Position numbers and translations under genes: made by a program. This document shows, piece by piece, positions 1-6,599 of a DNA stretch of 6,639 nt (positions are counted from its first letter, which is position 1; each line of letters begins with the position of its first letter). The notes under the pieces were generated by a model. That model saw only the letters and a program-made list of their open reading frames with translations. It was not told the origin of the DNA and ran no database searches. The DNA comes from Armatimonadota bacterium. Its GTDB lineage: Bacteria; Armatimonadota; Fimbriimonadia; Fimbriimonadales; Fimbriimonadaceae. The stretch lies in assembly GCA_003516955.1 (NCBI GenBank), contig DPBN01000085.1:1-6639 (forward strand), read 5' to 3'.

Positions 1-2687
1 GCGGACGGCCGGCCCTCCTCCACGCCGGCGCCCCGCCCGGGCGCAACGACCACCACCCGGATGGTCGTCGGCAAGGGGATGAGGAACCTGCCTTGGTACC
101 CCACCCAGCGACCGATCTCGAGGGTTCGTGTCCGGTCGTTCCACTTTAGGTCGACCGTTGCGCGATGGCCCCGCAGGTAGCCGTTGCTGACGCCGTCATC
201 GGCATAGAGCCGGAAGCGGGCGTTCCGGCCAGGGTAGATGCGCAGCTCGATCGGGTTCCACGGCTTCTCCGTGCTGTACTGGAGCTCGGGCCCGAGCGGC
301 AGGATCGTTCCTGCGGGCGCGAAGAGGGGCATCCGACCGATAGGAGCCTCGGCATCGATCCAACGCCCACCCTGGAGCCTCCGTCCCGTCCAGAAGTCGA
401 ACCAGTCGCGCCCGGACGGGAGCCAAACGCGGCGGCTCGTCGCTCCGGGCTCGGTCACCGGACACACCATCAGCCCTTGGCCGAAAAGGAACTGGTCATC
501 GACCGTGCGCGAGGCAGGGTCCTCGGGGAAGTCCATCGGCAGCCCGCGCATCAAGGTGCCGCCATCGGCGGTGATCCGCCACGCCCATGAGTAGACGTAG
601 GGGAACAGGCGGTAGCGCAGACGGATGAACCGGGCGAGGATCCGCTCGGCCTCCGGCCCGAAGAGCCACGGTTCCTTGGCCGCGCCGGTTCCGTGGATGC
701 GGAAGATCGGCGTGAACGCGCCGTACTGGAACCAGCGGACGAACAGCTCGCGATAGTCCGGGTCCGACGCAGGTCGGCTGAAGAAGCCTCCGATGTCCGT
801 GTTCCAGTAAGGCAAGCCCGCCATGCAGTTGTTCAACCCAGCGGCGATCTGGCGCCGGAAGGTGACCCAGTCGCCGCGGATGTCGCCGGACCAGGACGCG
901 GCGGCGTTCCGCTGCTGCCCGGCGAAAACGGACCGAGTCATGATGAACACCCTGTGGTTCGGAGCTGTTGCCAGCTGCCCTTTGGATACGCCTTCGGTGG
1001 TCACCAACGAATAGGCGTTCGCCACGCGCGCACCCACTCCCAGCGCGGTCTTGGTCTCGCGGAATCGGTTCCAGTCCACCTCCGGCTCCGTCGCGTCGAG
1101 CCACCACGCCTCGAAGCCCTTTGCGAACAGGCTGTCGCGAATCTGCCTCCAGTAGCGCCGCCTGCCCTCCGGGCTGAAGGCATCGTAGTAGCGCATCTCC
1201 GAGCCGCTCCAGTCTCCGTAGCGAGGGTACAGCAGGCCGGCGCGGTCGAGCTCGTCATAGTGCGCGCTCCCCGGGGCGAACTTCGCCCACACGGAGACCA
1301 TGGTGTGGAGGTGATAGCGGTCGCGGAGCTCGCGCAGGGTGGCGGCGATGTCCGGATACCGAGCCGTGTCGAACTGGTGCGATCCCCAAGGGTGCGGATC
1401 CCAGTAAAACCAGTCTTGGATGATCGCGTCGAGCGGCAGACGCCTGCGGCGGTACTCGCTCGCTACAGCCAGCAACTCCTCCGAAGACTTGTACCTTTCC
1501 TTGCACTGCCACAGCCCGTACGCCCAGACGGGGAACAACGGGGCCTGCCCGGTGTCGCGCCGGTAGCGGGCCACGATGGCGTCCATGCTCGGACCATAGA
1601 AGAACACGTAGTCGAGCTGATCTGCGAAGTCGAACCACCACTCGTGGCGGCTCGGCTGGCCGGGGGGAACCCATTGCAGGCGCAGTTCGGCCCCGCCTCC
1701 GGCCTGGAAGTACTCCAACCGGATCGGCACCGGCCGACCGGCCTCGAGGCGAACGGAAGCGGTGCGCTCGGTCGGCGCCTGCGTGGTCCAGTTGTCGATC
1801 ACCAGCTTGCCGGCCACCCACAGTCGCACCCCGTCGTCGGCGATCGTGCGAATGCGGTAGACGCCGGATTTGGGCGGCACGAGGCTCCCGCTCCAGCGGA
1901 CGCTTAAGTTCGTAGCCGGGAAGTCCGGGGCCGGCTTGGGCGGGGTCGCGAAGGAGGGGGCGGCCTCGCTCCTGCTGAGGACCGGTTGGCCCAGGTCGGT
2001 GCCAAGGAAGTACTCGGCGAGGAGGGAGCCGGTCTCGCCAGCGGTGTTCCGCAGGCAGGAGGCCGGGATCGGCTGCGCGCTCGGACCGAGGCGGACCTCG
2101 CCCTGCGACGTGTGGTCGAACAACAGGCCGTACCCGCGGCTCGAGACCAGAAACGGCGTGCTGTCCCTGGTGTTCTCTTGGATCAGCGGAACCACGTGCC
2201 CCGCCAGATCGAACCAACCCTCCGGGTGCGTCCCGAGCCCGAAGAACGATTCGTCCTTGTTTGGAATGAAAACCTGAACGCACTCGTAGGCGCTCTCGCC
2301 CGCGATGCTCTTCGGGCGCAGACGCCGGGCGCCCGGCCCCGGCTCACGAAGCAGCAGTCCGCCGTAGGCGTCTCGGAAGGCGAGCGTTCCGTCGCTAGAG
2401 ACGGATACGTTCAGCTTTTGTGTGGAAAGCCTCCACCCTTCTGGTCCCTGCCGCAGGCTCCAGCGCGCGCCCGGCCAGCGCCCCACCCGGGCGAGGCTCG
2501 GTCGGGTGGAGAAGCCCGTGAGTGGGGCTTGAACCACGCGCACGACCTCGGGGGACAGAACCTGCAGGCGCAAACGGCCCTCAGGCAACACGAACTCCGC
2601 TCCGTCCAAGCGCCGAACGACAGCCGGTACCGAGGGAGGGGCACCGACGTTTGAAACGACGGCCAGCGTCAGGCCCAGCAGCATCAT
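1..2687 (-). CDS. GH31 glycoside hydrolase, alpha-xylosidase-like, with PA14 insert (C-terminus cut by window edge)
   Basis: Retaining exo-glycosidase of family GH31, probably removing alpha-xylosyl or alpha-glucosyl residues from non-reducing ends of oligosaccharides such as xyloglucan fragments. The frame is open for 895 codons and runs off the left edge. A hydrophobic N-terminus (residues 2-16) is followed by an N-terminal beta-sandwich to about residue 220, then a PA14 domain at about 222-345 (starts LLAEYF, contains IADDGVRLWV and ends near LRLQWV). The catalytic barrel spans about 350-715, with QDWFYW at 424-429, the nucleophile D531 in WWLDATEPE, the acid/base D602 in WSGDIRGDW, and PYWNTDIGGF around W628/D631. 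C-terminal beta domains follow from about 718. The layout with PA14 inside the N-terminal domain is that of Xyl31A-type alpha-xylosidases. ATG at 2687 is chosen because an in-frame TAG lies nine codons upstream and no alternative start lies between. No Shine-Dalgarno is visible. Family is certain; xylosidase specificity is inferred from motif resemblance. Confidence 0.93.
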   Translation of the reverse strand, partial: MMLLGLTLAVVSNVGAPPSVPAVVRRLDGAEFVLPEGRLRLQVLSPEVVRVVQAPLTGFSTRPSLARVGRWPGARWSLRQGPEGWRLSTQKLNVSVSSDGTLAFRDAYGGLLLREPGPGARRLRPKSIAGESAYECVQVFIPNKDESFFGLGTHPEGWFDLAGHVVPLIQENTRDSTPFLVSSRGYGLLFDHTSQGEVRLGPSAQPIPASCLRNTAGETGSLLAEYFLGTDLGQPVLSRSEAAPSFATPPKPAPDFPATNLSVRWSGSLVPPKSGVYRIRTIADDGVRLWVAGKLVIDNWTTQAPTERTASVRLEAGRPVPIRLEYFQAGGGAELRLQWVPPGQPSRHEWWFDFADQLDYVFFYGPSMDAIVARYRRDTGQAPLFPVWAYGLWQCKERYKSSEELLAVASEYRRRRLPLDAIIQDWFYWDPHPWGSHQFDTARYPDIAATLRELRDRYHLHTMVSVWAKFAPGSAHYDELDRAGLLYPRYGDWSGSEMRYYDAFSPEGRRRYWRQIRDSLFAKGFEAWWLDATEPEVDWNRFRETKTALGVGARVANAYSLVTTEGVSKGQLATAPNHRVFIMTRSVFAGQQRNAAASWSGDIRGDWVTFRRQIAAGLNNCMAGLPYWNTDIGGFFSRPASDPDYRELFVRWFQYGAFTPIFRIHGTGAAKEPWLFGPEAERILARFIRLRYRLFPYVYSWAWRITADGGTLMRGLPMDFPEDPASRTVDDQFLFGQGLMVCPVTEPGATSRRVWLPSGRDWFDFWTGRRLQGGRWIDAEAPIGRMPLFAPAGTILPLGPELQYSTEKPWNPIELRIYPGRNARFRLYADDGVSNGYLRGHRATVDLKWNDRTRTLEIGRWVGYQGRFLIPLPTTIRVVVVAPGRGAGVEEGRPS

Positions 2688-2689
2688 GG

Positions 2690-2723
2690 CCCGACTATAC
2701 CGATCGGGACCCTAGAATGCTAG
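2690..2723. promoter_or_regulatory. Two small dyads around the GH31 promoter, operator candidates
   Basis: CCCGA (2690-2694) and TCGGG (2704-2708) form an inverted repeat with a 9-nt centre that encloses most of the TATAGT box. Just upstream, CTAG occurs twice in the pattern CTAG-N4-CTAG (2712-2723), overlapping the putative -35. Either could be a repressor site. As RNA the first dyad would make only a weak 5-bp hairpin without a T-run, so it is not a good terminator for the upstream peptidase gene. No regulator is identified. Confidence 0.25.
2694..2722 (-). promoter_or_regulatory. Candidate leaderless promoter of the GH31 gene
   Basis: On the minus strand, TATAGT (2699-2694) matches the sigma-70 -10 consensus at five of six positions. 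It sits six bases before the GH31 ATG, so a normal start point would fall on or next to the A of the start codon. Seventeen bases upstream is TAGCAT (2722-2717), a poor -35 match. There is no Shine-Dalgarno in the gap, which agrees with a leaderless message. This is inference from spacing and base composition. Confidence 0.4.
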
Positions 2724-2733
2724 CGCGATGCGG

Positions 2734-4116
2734 TCAGTCGGCCACCGCGAGCGACCCCATCGGATCCCATGGCTCGAGCTCGATCGGTTCCTGGTCCAGC
2801 ACGGCCAGGACGTCTGCGGGAAGGTGCTTCTTGGCGACCACGACCTCGAACATATGCTCGTCGAACCACGGATCGGACATCGCGTAGTAGCCCTTGTCGG
2901 CGCGCTCGTCGCCCCAGGAGTTCTCGACGCGCCACTGCCGCGGCCGCCCCTCGTCATCCAGGTCGACCCCGGTGAAGACCATGGCGTGGTTCATCGCCGT
3001 GTCGCCGTAGTCGAGGCGCTCCGCCTTCGTCATCCGAACGGTGGTTCCGTAGAAGCTCTGGAAGTCGTGGATCTCCAGATCCATCCACCCGACCTCCCCG
3101 TCGAAGTTCTTGCCGACGTCGCAGCCGAACCAAACCGCGCAGCCGTCCTTCAGCTGGGCGACGGCGGCGTTCTTCAGAACCTCGATCGGCACGTTGATGT
3201 AGCGGATGATGTCGCCGCCGACCACGTTGCCTAGGAAACGAACCGTATAGAGTCGGTGCATCTCCTTGGACTCTTGCGGGCAGTGGATGAGGCAGACCTG
3301 CTCGTCGAGGTCGGCCTGCACGTATCGGCGGAAGAACTCCAGGGGGGTCATCCAGCCGTCCCTGTGGAATCCCTTGTCCTTGTCGCGCCACTGCCACCAG
3401 AAGCGCCTGGTCGGCTCGCCGTAGTGGATGACGAGGATGCGGTAGACCTCCTCCAGCATGGCCTGCTTGCGTCGTCGGAGGGCCTCCAGATCCGCGCCCT
3501 GGGAGTGCATCCGTCGAAGTTCCGCGGCGAATTCCCGCAGCTTTCTCGTGACGAGCGTCGTGACCGCCCCGGTGCTCGAGCTGCCTTCCGTCTCCGGCTG
3601 GACGCTCTTGGGGACGCACCCGTACTTGCGCACCAGGTTGACGAACATGTCCCACTGGCCGCCGTCCTGCACGGGGTTCTGCATGAGGAAGCTCACCAGG
3701 CGGCCGTCGGTCGGCTCGTCCAGCGTCAGGAGCATCGACTCGAGGAAGTAGTTGGCCTTCTCGAACTTGTCCCAGAAGGCCAGGTGGCTCTGGCTGATCT
3801 CGAAGTCCTCGCCGACGTTCAGGTTCTTGATCGCCGCGCGCCGGAGGGTGTTCAGGCCCGCGAACAGCCAGCACCGGCCACTGGCCTTCTGCGACGTGGC
3901 CTTGTTCTCCGGCAGGTGGATGCTGTAGCTGTTGTTGAACTGAACCAGCCGTCTGCGGTTGAGAACCAGCTTTCCCGGAGGCGCGGCGCAGGCCGCGTTC
4001 ATGGACGCGACGTAGCGCGGCTCGGACTCGAAGGCGCGCTGGAATCGCTCCAGGGCTTCGGGGGTCAGGGCACCGTCCGGCGAGGCGAGGATCTTCGAAA
4101 CCGTCATACGCGCCAT
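2734..4116 (-). CDS. pepC: C1B-family cysteine aminopeptidase, bleomycin hydrolase/PepC type
   Basis: Cytosolic papain-fold aminopeptidase (MEROPS C1B) that trims amino acids from peptide N-termini; relatives form hexameric cages and also inactivate bleomycin. All 460 residues are present, close to the usual 435-460. The active site is complete: oxyanion-hole Q76 and nucleophile C82 in the stretch TSQKASGRCWLFAGLN, H377 in MNHAMVFTGV and N399 in VENSWG. Other family blocks are DFEISQSHLAFWDKFEKANYF and DGGQWDMFVNLVRKYG. No signal peptide is seen. The C-terminus carries the family's WDPMGxLA ending but continues with V-A-D, and this tail normally lies in the active-site cleft. The start is 15 nt after the xerC stop with no clear Shine-Dalgarno (AGGAATAGG lies too far upstream), so translational coupling is likely; an alternative ATG is at 4107. 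Family assignment is firm. Confidence 0.95.
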   Translation of the reverse strand: MARMTVSKILASPDGALTPEALERFQRAFESEPRYVASMNAACAAPPGKLVLNRRRLVQFNNSYSIHLPENKATSQKASGRCWLFAGLNTLRRAAIKNLNVGEDFEISQSHLAFWDKFEKANYFLESMLLTLDEPTDGRLVSFLMQNPVQDGGQWDMFVNLVRKYGCVPKSVQPETEGSSSTGAVTTLVTRKLREFAAELRRMHSQGADLEALRRRKQAMLEEVYRILVIHYGEPTRRFWWQWRDKDKGFHRDGWMTPLEFFRRYVQADLDEQVCLIHCPQESKEMHRLYTVRFLGNVVGGDIIRYINVPIEVLKNAAVAQLKDGCAVWFGCDVGKNFDGEVGWMDLEIHDFQSFYGTTVRMTKAERLDYGDTAMNHAMVFTGVDLDDEGRPRQWRVENSWGDERADKGYYAMSDPWFDEHMFEVVVAKKHLPADVLAVLDQEPIELEPWDPMGSLAVAD

Positions 4117-4131
4117 TGTGGCACGCGGGGC

Positions 4132-5016
4132 CTATTCCTGAGACCGGGGGTGCGACTCTTCGACCGCCTGCCGGAGCCGATCCACGCTGATGTGGGTGTA
4201 AATCTGGGTCGTCGCCAGCGACTCGTGCCCCAGCAGCTGTTGGACCGTCTTGAGGTCGGCGCCGCCGTCCAGAAGGTGGGTGGCGAAGCTGTGGCGCAGC
4301 GTGTGCGGCGACGTGTTGGGGGGAAGGCCGGCATGGAGCGCCCAGCGCTTCACGATGTTCTGCACGGTGCGGGTGGTCAGCCGCCGGCCCTGGGCGTTCG
4401 TGAACAGAGGGGACCCCTCGCTCGGCGGGACGCGCTCCTGGTCGAGATAGCGCCGAAGGGCCGCGCGGCAGGCCTCGCCGAAGAACGCCACGCGCTCCTT
4501 GTTGCCCTTGCCCACCACCCGGAGCTGGCCGCCCTCCAGGTCCAGGTTGGGCAGGTCCATGCTGACGGCCTCGCTGACGCGCAGTCCGGCTCCGTACATC
4601 AGCTCGAGGATCGCGGCGTCGCGCAGCGGCGTCTTGCTCGGCGGAGGCTGGTCCAGCAGGGCCGCCGTCTGCTGCTGGGTCAGCACCTTGGGGAGCCGCT
4701 TGCGACGGTAGGGCGCCTCGAGCGTCTCAGTGGGGTCGCGGTCCAGTCGGCCGGTCCGGACCAGGAAGCGCACGAACGCCCGCAGGCTGGAGAGCTTGCG
4801 TGCGCGGGTGGTGGGGGAGCGGCCGTGGCTCCGCAGGTGGTGGCGCAGGCGCTCGGGAGTGAAATCCGGTTGGCCGCCCAGCGTCTCGGAGAGCTGGCGG
4901 AGGTCCGCCGCGTAAGCGCGCAGCGTCTGGGGCGAGCGGCGTCCGGCGAGGTTGGCCAGGAACTCCGCGATCCACGCGTCCAAAGGCGCTTCGTCCGTCC
5001 CGCGCGGCTCGGCCAT
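4132..5016 (-). CDS. xerC: Tyrosine recombinase XerC
   Basis: Site-specific recombinase of 294 residues, the normal XerC/XerD length, acting with a partner at dif sites to resolve chromosome dimers. The N-terminal SAM-like DNA-binding domain covers about residues 10-95 and the catalytic domain about 108-290. All catalytic residues are visible: R146 in GAGLRVSEA, K170 in VVGKGNKER, H238 and R241 in SPHTLRHSFATHLLDGG, H264 in LLGHESLATTQ and nucleophile Y273 in QIYTHIS. The ending with HPRS resembles XerC more than XerD. There are no flanking attachment sites, cargo genes or phage genes that would suggest an integrase of a mobile element. It starts 10 nt after the oxidoreductase stop without a Shine-Dalgarno, so it is probably translated by coupling. 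The choice of XerC over XerD or a stand-alone XerA is reasonable but not proven from one sequence. Confidence 0.88.
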   Translation of the reverse strand: MAEPRGTDEAPLDAWIAEFLANLAGRRSPQTLRAYAADLRQLSETLGGQPDFTPERLRHHLRSHGRSPTTRARKLSSLRAFVRFLVRTGRLDRDPTETLEAPYRRKRLPKVLTQQQTAALLDQPPPSKTPLRDAAILELMYGAGLRVSEAVSMDLPNLDLEGGQLRVVGKGNKERVAFFGEACRAALRRYLDQERVPPSEGSPLFTNAQGRRLTTRTVQNIVKRWALHAGLPPNTSPHTLRHSFATHLLDGGADLKTVQQLLGHESLATTQIYTHISVDRLRQAVEESHPRSQE

Positions 5017-5026
5017 GGAGACGGTT

Positions 5027-5998
5027 CTACGGCCTTGCCGGGCGGACCGGTAGGCCCGTCTGGGCCGACTCGAGTGCCGCGAGCGCGACGGCGCAGGCCG
5101 CGAAGCCGTCCTCCAGCGTGACCGGCGGCCGCTCCTTGCGCCAGACGGCCTCCAGGAACGCCCTGATCTCGCGGTAGTAAGGATCGTCCTGGGGCGCCAA
5201 CGGGGATTCCGTCACCGAGCCTCCCTCCCGATGCACCCGCACGCTCGGCGTGAGGCGGCTGTCGTGGAGGATCATGCCCCCCGAGCCGCACACCTCGAAC
5301 GTGGTGCGGAATCCGCTGGGATCCATCCACGTGGCCTCGACGTGGGCCACGGCTCCGTTCTCCAGCGTCAGGGTGGCCAGTCCGTAGTCGGGTCCGTGGC
5401 CCACGTTGGCCTTGAGCGACTTGGCGTACACCGTCGCGACGTCCGCCAGTGCCCACCGGATCCAGTCGAAGTCATGGATCGCCAGGTCGAAGAACACCCC
5501 GCCGGAACGGGCGTGGTCCATGAACCAGCCGTCAACGCCGCTCGGCGCGCCTCCGCCGCGGCGCAGACGGACCGCCGCCACGTCGCCCACGGCGCCCGAC
5601 TCCACCATGCGCTTGGCGGCCGCGTACTCCGGGAAGTACCTCACGACCTGCGCGGGCATGGCCGGGACCCCGGCCTTCTCCGCGGCCGCCATCAGCCCCT
5701 CGCACTCCCCGAGCGTGCGGCAGAGCGGCTTCTCCATCAGGAGCGCCCTTCCGGCCGCGATCGCCTTCCGGCCGAGGGCGTGGTGCGTGTCGGTCGGCGT
5801 GCACACGTCCACCACGTCCGCCCAATCGATCAGGTCGTCTTCGGAGCGGCATGGTTCGGCGTGGAAGCGGGATTGGAAGCGCTCCGCCTGGTCGGGCCGC
5901 GGGTCGAAGAACCGCAGCTCGACGTCGGTCATCTTGGCGTACTGGGCGGCGTGCACCGAACCCATGCCGCCGGCTCCGAGAAGTCCCACGCGCGTCAT
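5027..5998 (-). CDS. Gfo/Idh/MocA-family NAD(P)-dependent oxidoreductase
   Basis: Probable sugar, inositol or sugar-derivative dehydrogenase of 323 residues. The N-terminal Rossmann fold has the dinucleotide motif GLLGAGGMG (residues 5-13) and an acidic residue at the end of beta-2 (FFDPRPDQ), suggesting NAD(H). CTPTDTHH (66-73) and the family hallmark MEKPLCRT with K90 follow. The C-terminal domain contains GGVFFDLAIHDFDW, with D171 and H175 in the usual catalytic positions. No signal peptide or twin-arginine motif is seen. The start at 5998 is well supported: GAGGAAGG lies 1-2 nt upstream (6000-6007) with effective GAGG spacing of 5 nt, and GLLGAGGMG begins right after MTRV. The frame stays open upstream to 6607, but that part has no family similarity and overlaps the tauE-like gene. 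The substrate cannot be deduced; no sugar transporter or isomerase is next to it. Probably the first gene of a minus-strand operon. Confidence 0.92.
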   Translation of the reverse strand: MTRVGLLGAGGMGSVHAAQYAKMTDVELRFFDPRPDQAERFQSRFHAEPCRSEDDLIDWADVVDVCTPTDTHHALGRKAIAAGRALLMEKPLCRTLGECEGLMAAAEKAGVPAMPAQVVRYFPEYAAAKRMVESGAVGDVAAVRLRRGGGAPSGVDGWFMDHARSGGVFFDLAIHDFDWIRWALADVATVYAKSLKANVGHGPDYGLATLTLENGAVAHVEATWMDPSGFRTTFEVCGSGGMILHDSRLTPSVRVHREGGSVTESPLAPQDDPYYREIRAFLEAVWRKERPPVTLEDGFAACAVALAALESAQTGLPVRPARP

Positions 5999-6058
5999 GC
6001 CTTCCTCGTTCGACGCTCGGAGCGCGGAATCCTGCGGACGTCCATAATGCACGGAGCC
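5999..6058. promoter_or_regulatory. Divergent intergenic region with oxidoreductase RBS and possible back-to-back promoters
   Basis: Sixty bases separate the two divergent start codons. On the minus strand GAGGAAGG (6007-6000) is a good Shine-Dalgarno for the oxidoreductase. CATAAT (6043-6048) on the plus strand is a five-of-six match to a -10 box, and its complement gives ATTATG in the other direction, so one A+T-rich spot could serve both genes. The plus-strand version would start transcripts about 4 nt before the ATG at 6059. No clear -35 is seen on either side. Confidence 0.35.
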
Positions 6059-6421
6059 ATGTTCGAGACGGTTGTTGCGGTCGTGATCGGTTTGGCGGCG
6101 GGAGGCCTGGCGGGTCTGTTCGGGATCGGCGGCGGGATCGTGATGATCCCGGCGATGACCTTGGTGTTGGGCTTCAGCCAGAAGAAGGCGCAGGGGACGT
6201 CCTTGGCGGCGATGCTGCTGCCGATCGGTCTTCCGGCCCTGATGAACTACTGGAGGGAGCAGACCGTCGACCTCCGCGTGGCGGCGCTGATCGTGGCCGG
6301 CTTTCTGGTCGGCTCGTTCTTCAGCTCGCGCGTCGCGCTGAGCCTCCCGGAGGTCGCCCTGCGGCGCTCGTTCGCGATCCTCCTGCTGCTCGTGGCGGTT
6401 CAACTTTGGTTTAAGAAGTAG
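6059..6421 (+). CDS. Half-size TauE/SafE (DUF81) family membrane protein
   Basis: Integral inner-membrane protein of 120 residues belonging to the TauE/SafE family, whose members are proposed to export sulfite or organosulfonates. The signature FGIGGGIVMIP is at residues 21-31, followed by KKAQGTSLAAMLLPIGLPAL (43-62). Hydrophobic segments lie at about 3-20, 24-38, 47-63, 74-92 and 103-117, giving four or five membrane passes. Full-length members have about 250 residues built from two such repeats; this is one repeat ending naturally in LWFKK and a stop, so it would have to work as a homodimer. No second half is found downstream. ATG at 6059 is chosen because hydrophobic sequence begins at once and a GGAG lies just before it, although with only 2 nt spacing; ATG at 6047 would add four residues. 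The transported substrate is unknown. Confidence 0.82.
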   Translation: MFETVVAVVIGLAAGGLAGLFGIGGGIVMIPAMTLVLGFSQKKAQGTSLAAMLLPIGLPALMNYWREQTVDLRVAALIVAGFLVGSFFSSRVALSLPEVALRRSFAILLLLVAVQLWFKK

Positions 6422-6435
6422 CTCGCCCGGCGAGC
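6421..6435 (+). terminator. Small GC hairpin at the end of the TauE/SafE gene
   Basis: GCTCGC and GCGAGC form a perfect 6-bp stem with a 3-nt loop beginning on the last base of the stop codon. A second weak stem, CCGAC-N5-GTCGG, lies at 6463-6477. Neither is followed by a T-run, so intrinsic termination is doubtful; they could instead protect the 3' end of the mRNA or be chance in GC-rich DNA. Confidence 0.25.
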
Positions 6436-6599
6436 GAAGGCCGAAAGCCCCAAGGTATCCTTCCGACCGGGCGTCGGGCCGGTTCGTCCAAATCATCGGA
6501 ATCGATCGCGGAGCCGGGCCAAAGTACGCGGAACCCGCGCGCGAGCGACTTGAGCCCGCAGATCGATCGTTGCGGCCGAGCCCCAGGAAGGTGACCCTT
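6422..6599. other. Intergenic region before the right-hand partial gene
   Basis: About 178 bases without a credible gene on either strand. Apart from the hairpins near its left end and the ribosome binding site near its right end, I see no convincing promoter, repeat or RNA structure. It presumably contains the promoter of the gene at 6600, but no clear -35/-10 pair stands out. Confidence 0.5.
6585..6594 (+). promoter_or_regulatory. Strong ribosome binding site for the gene at 6600
   Basis: AGGAAGGTGA closely matches the full anti-Shine-Dalgarno complement and ends 5 nt before the ATG at 6600. It is the best ribosome binding site in the window and fixes the start of a gene of which only 40 bases are visible. 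Confidence 0.75.

Noticed and set aside
693..1907. A 404-codon open frame on the plus strand, antisense to the GH31 gene
   Set aside because: The GH31 frame on the opposite strand carries all family motifs; the antisense product has no recognisable domain and biased composition.
1255..2283. A 342-codon minus-strand frame overlapping the GH31 gene in another phase
   Set aside because: The in-phase frame continues unbroken through the PA14 and catalytic domains, so this is an out-of-phase shadow.
2713..2718. TAGAAT as a plus-strand -10 box for an antisense gene starting at 2728
   Set aside because: The plus-strand frame from 2728 is antisense to pepC and has no family features, so no gene supports this promoter.
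2712..2723. True Trp repressor operator
   Set aside because: Only the CTAG-N4-CTAG core matches, the regulator has a narrow distribution, and the downstream gene has no link to tryptophan.
4132..5016. The tyrosine recombinase as an integrase of a mobile element
   Set aside because: Its length and C-terminal motifs are those of XerC, it is packed between housekeeping-type genes, and there are no attachment repeats, tRNA genes or phage genes.
3256..5121. A 621-codon open frame on the plus strand, antisense to pepC and xerC
   Set aside because: It spans two complete genes with intact catalytic residues on the other strand, and its protein is a low-complexity mix of R, L, V, A and H typical of GC-rich shadow frames.
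5231..6058. N-terminal extension of the TauE/SafE frame on the plus strand
   Set aside because: It is antisense to the oxidoreductase, lacks hydrophobic segments, and the family starts directly at the membrane region.
6009..6060. Possible dif site near xerC
   Set aside because: No 28-bp element with two partly palindromic 11-bp arms around a 6-bp centre is visible here or in the other gaps.
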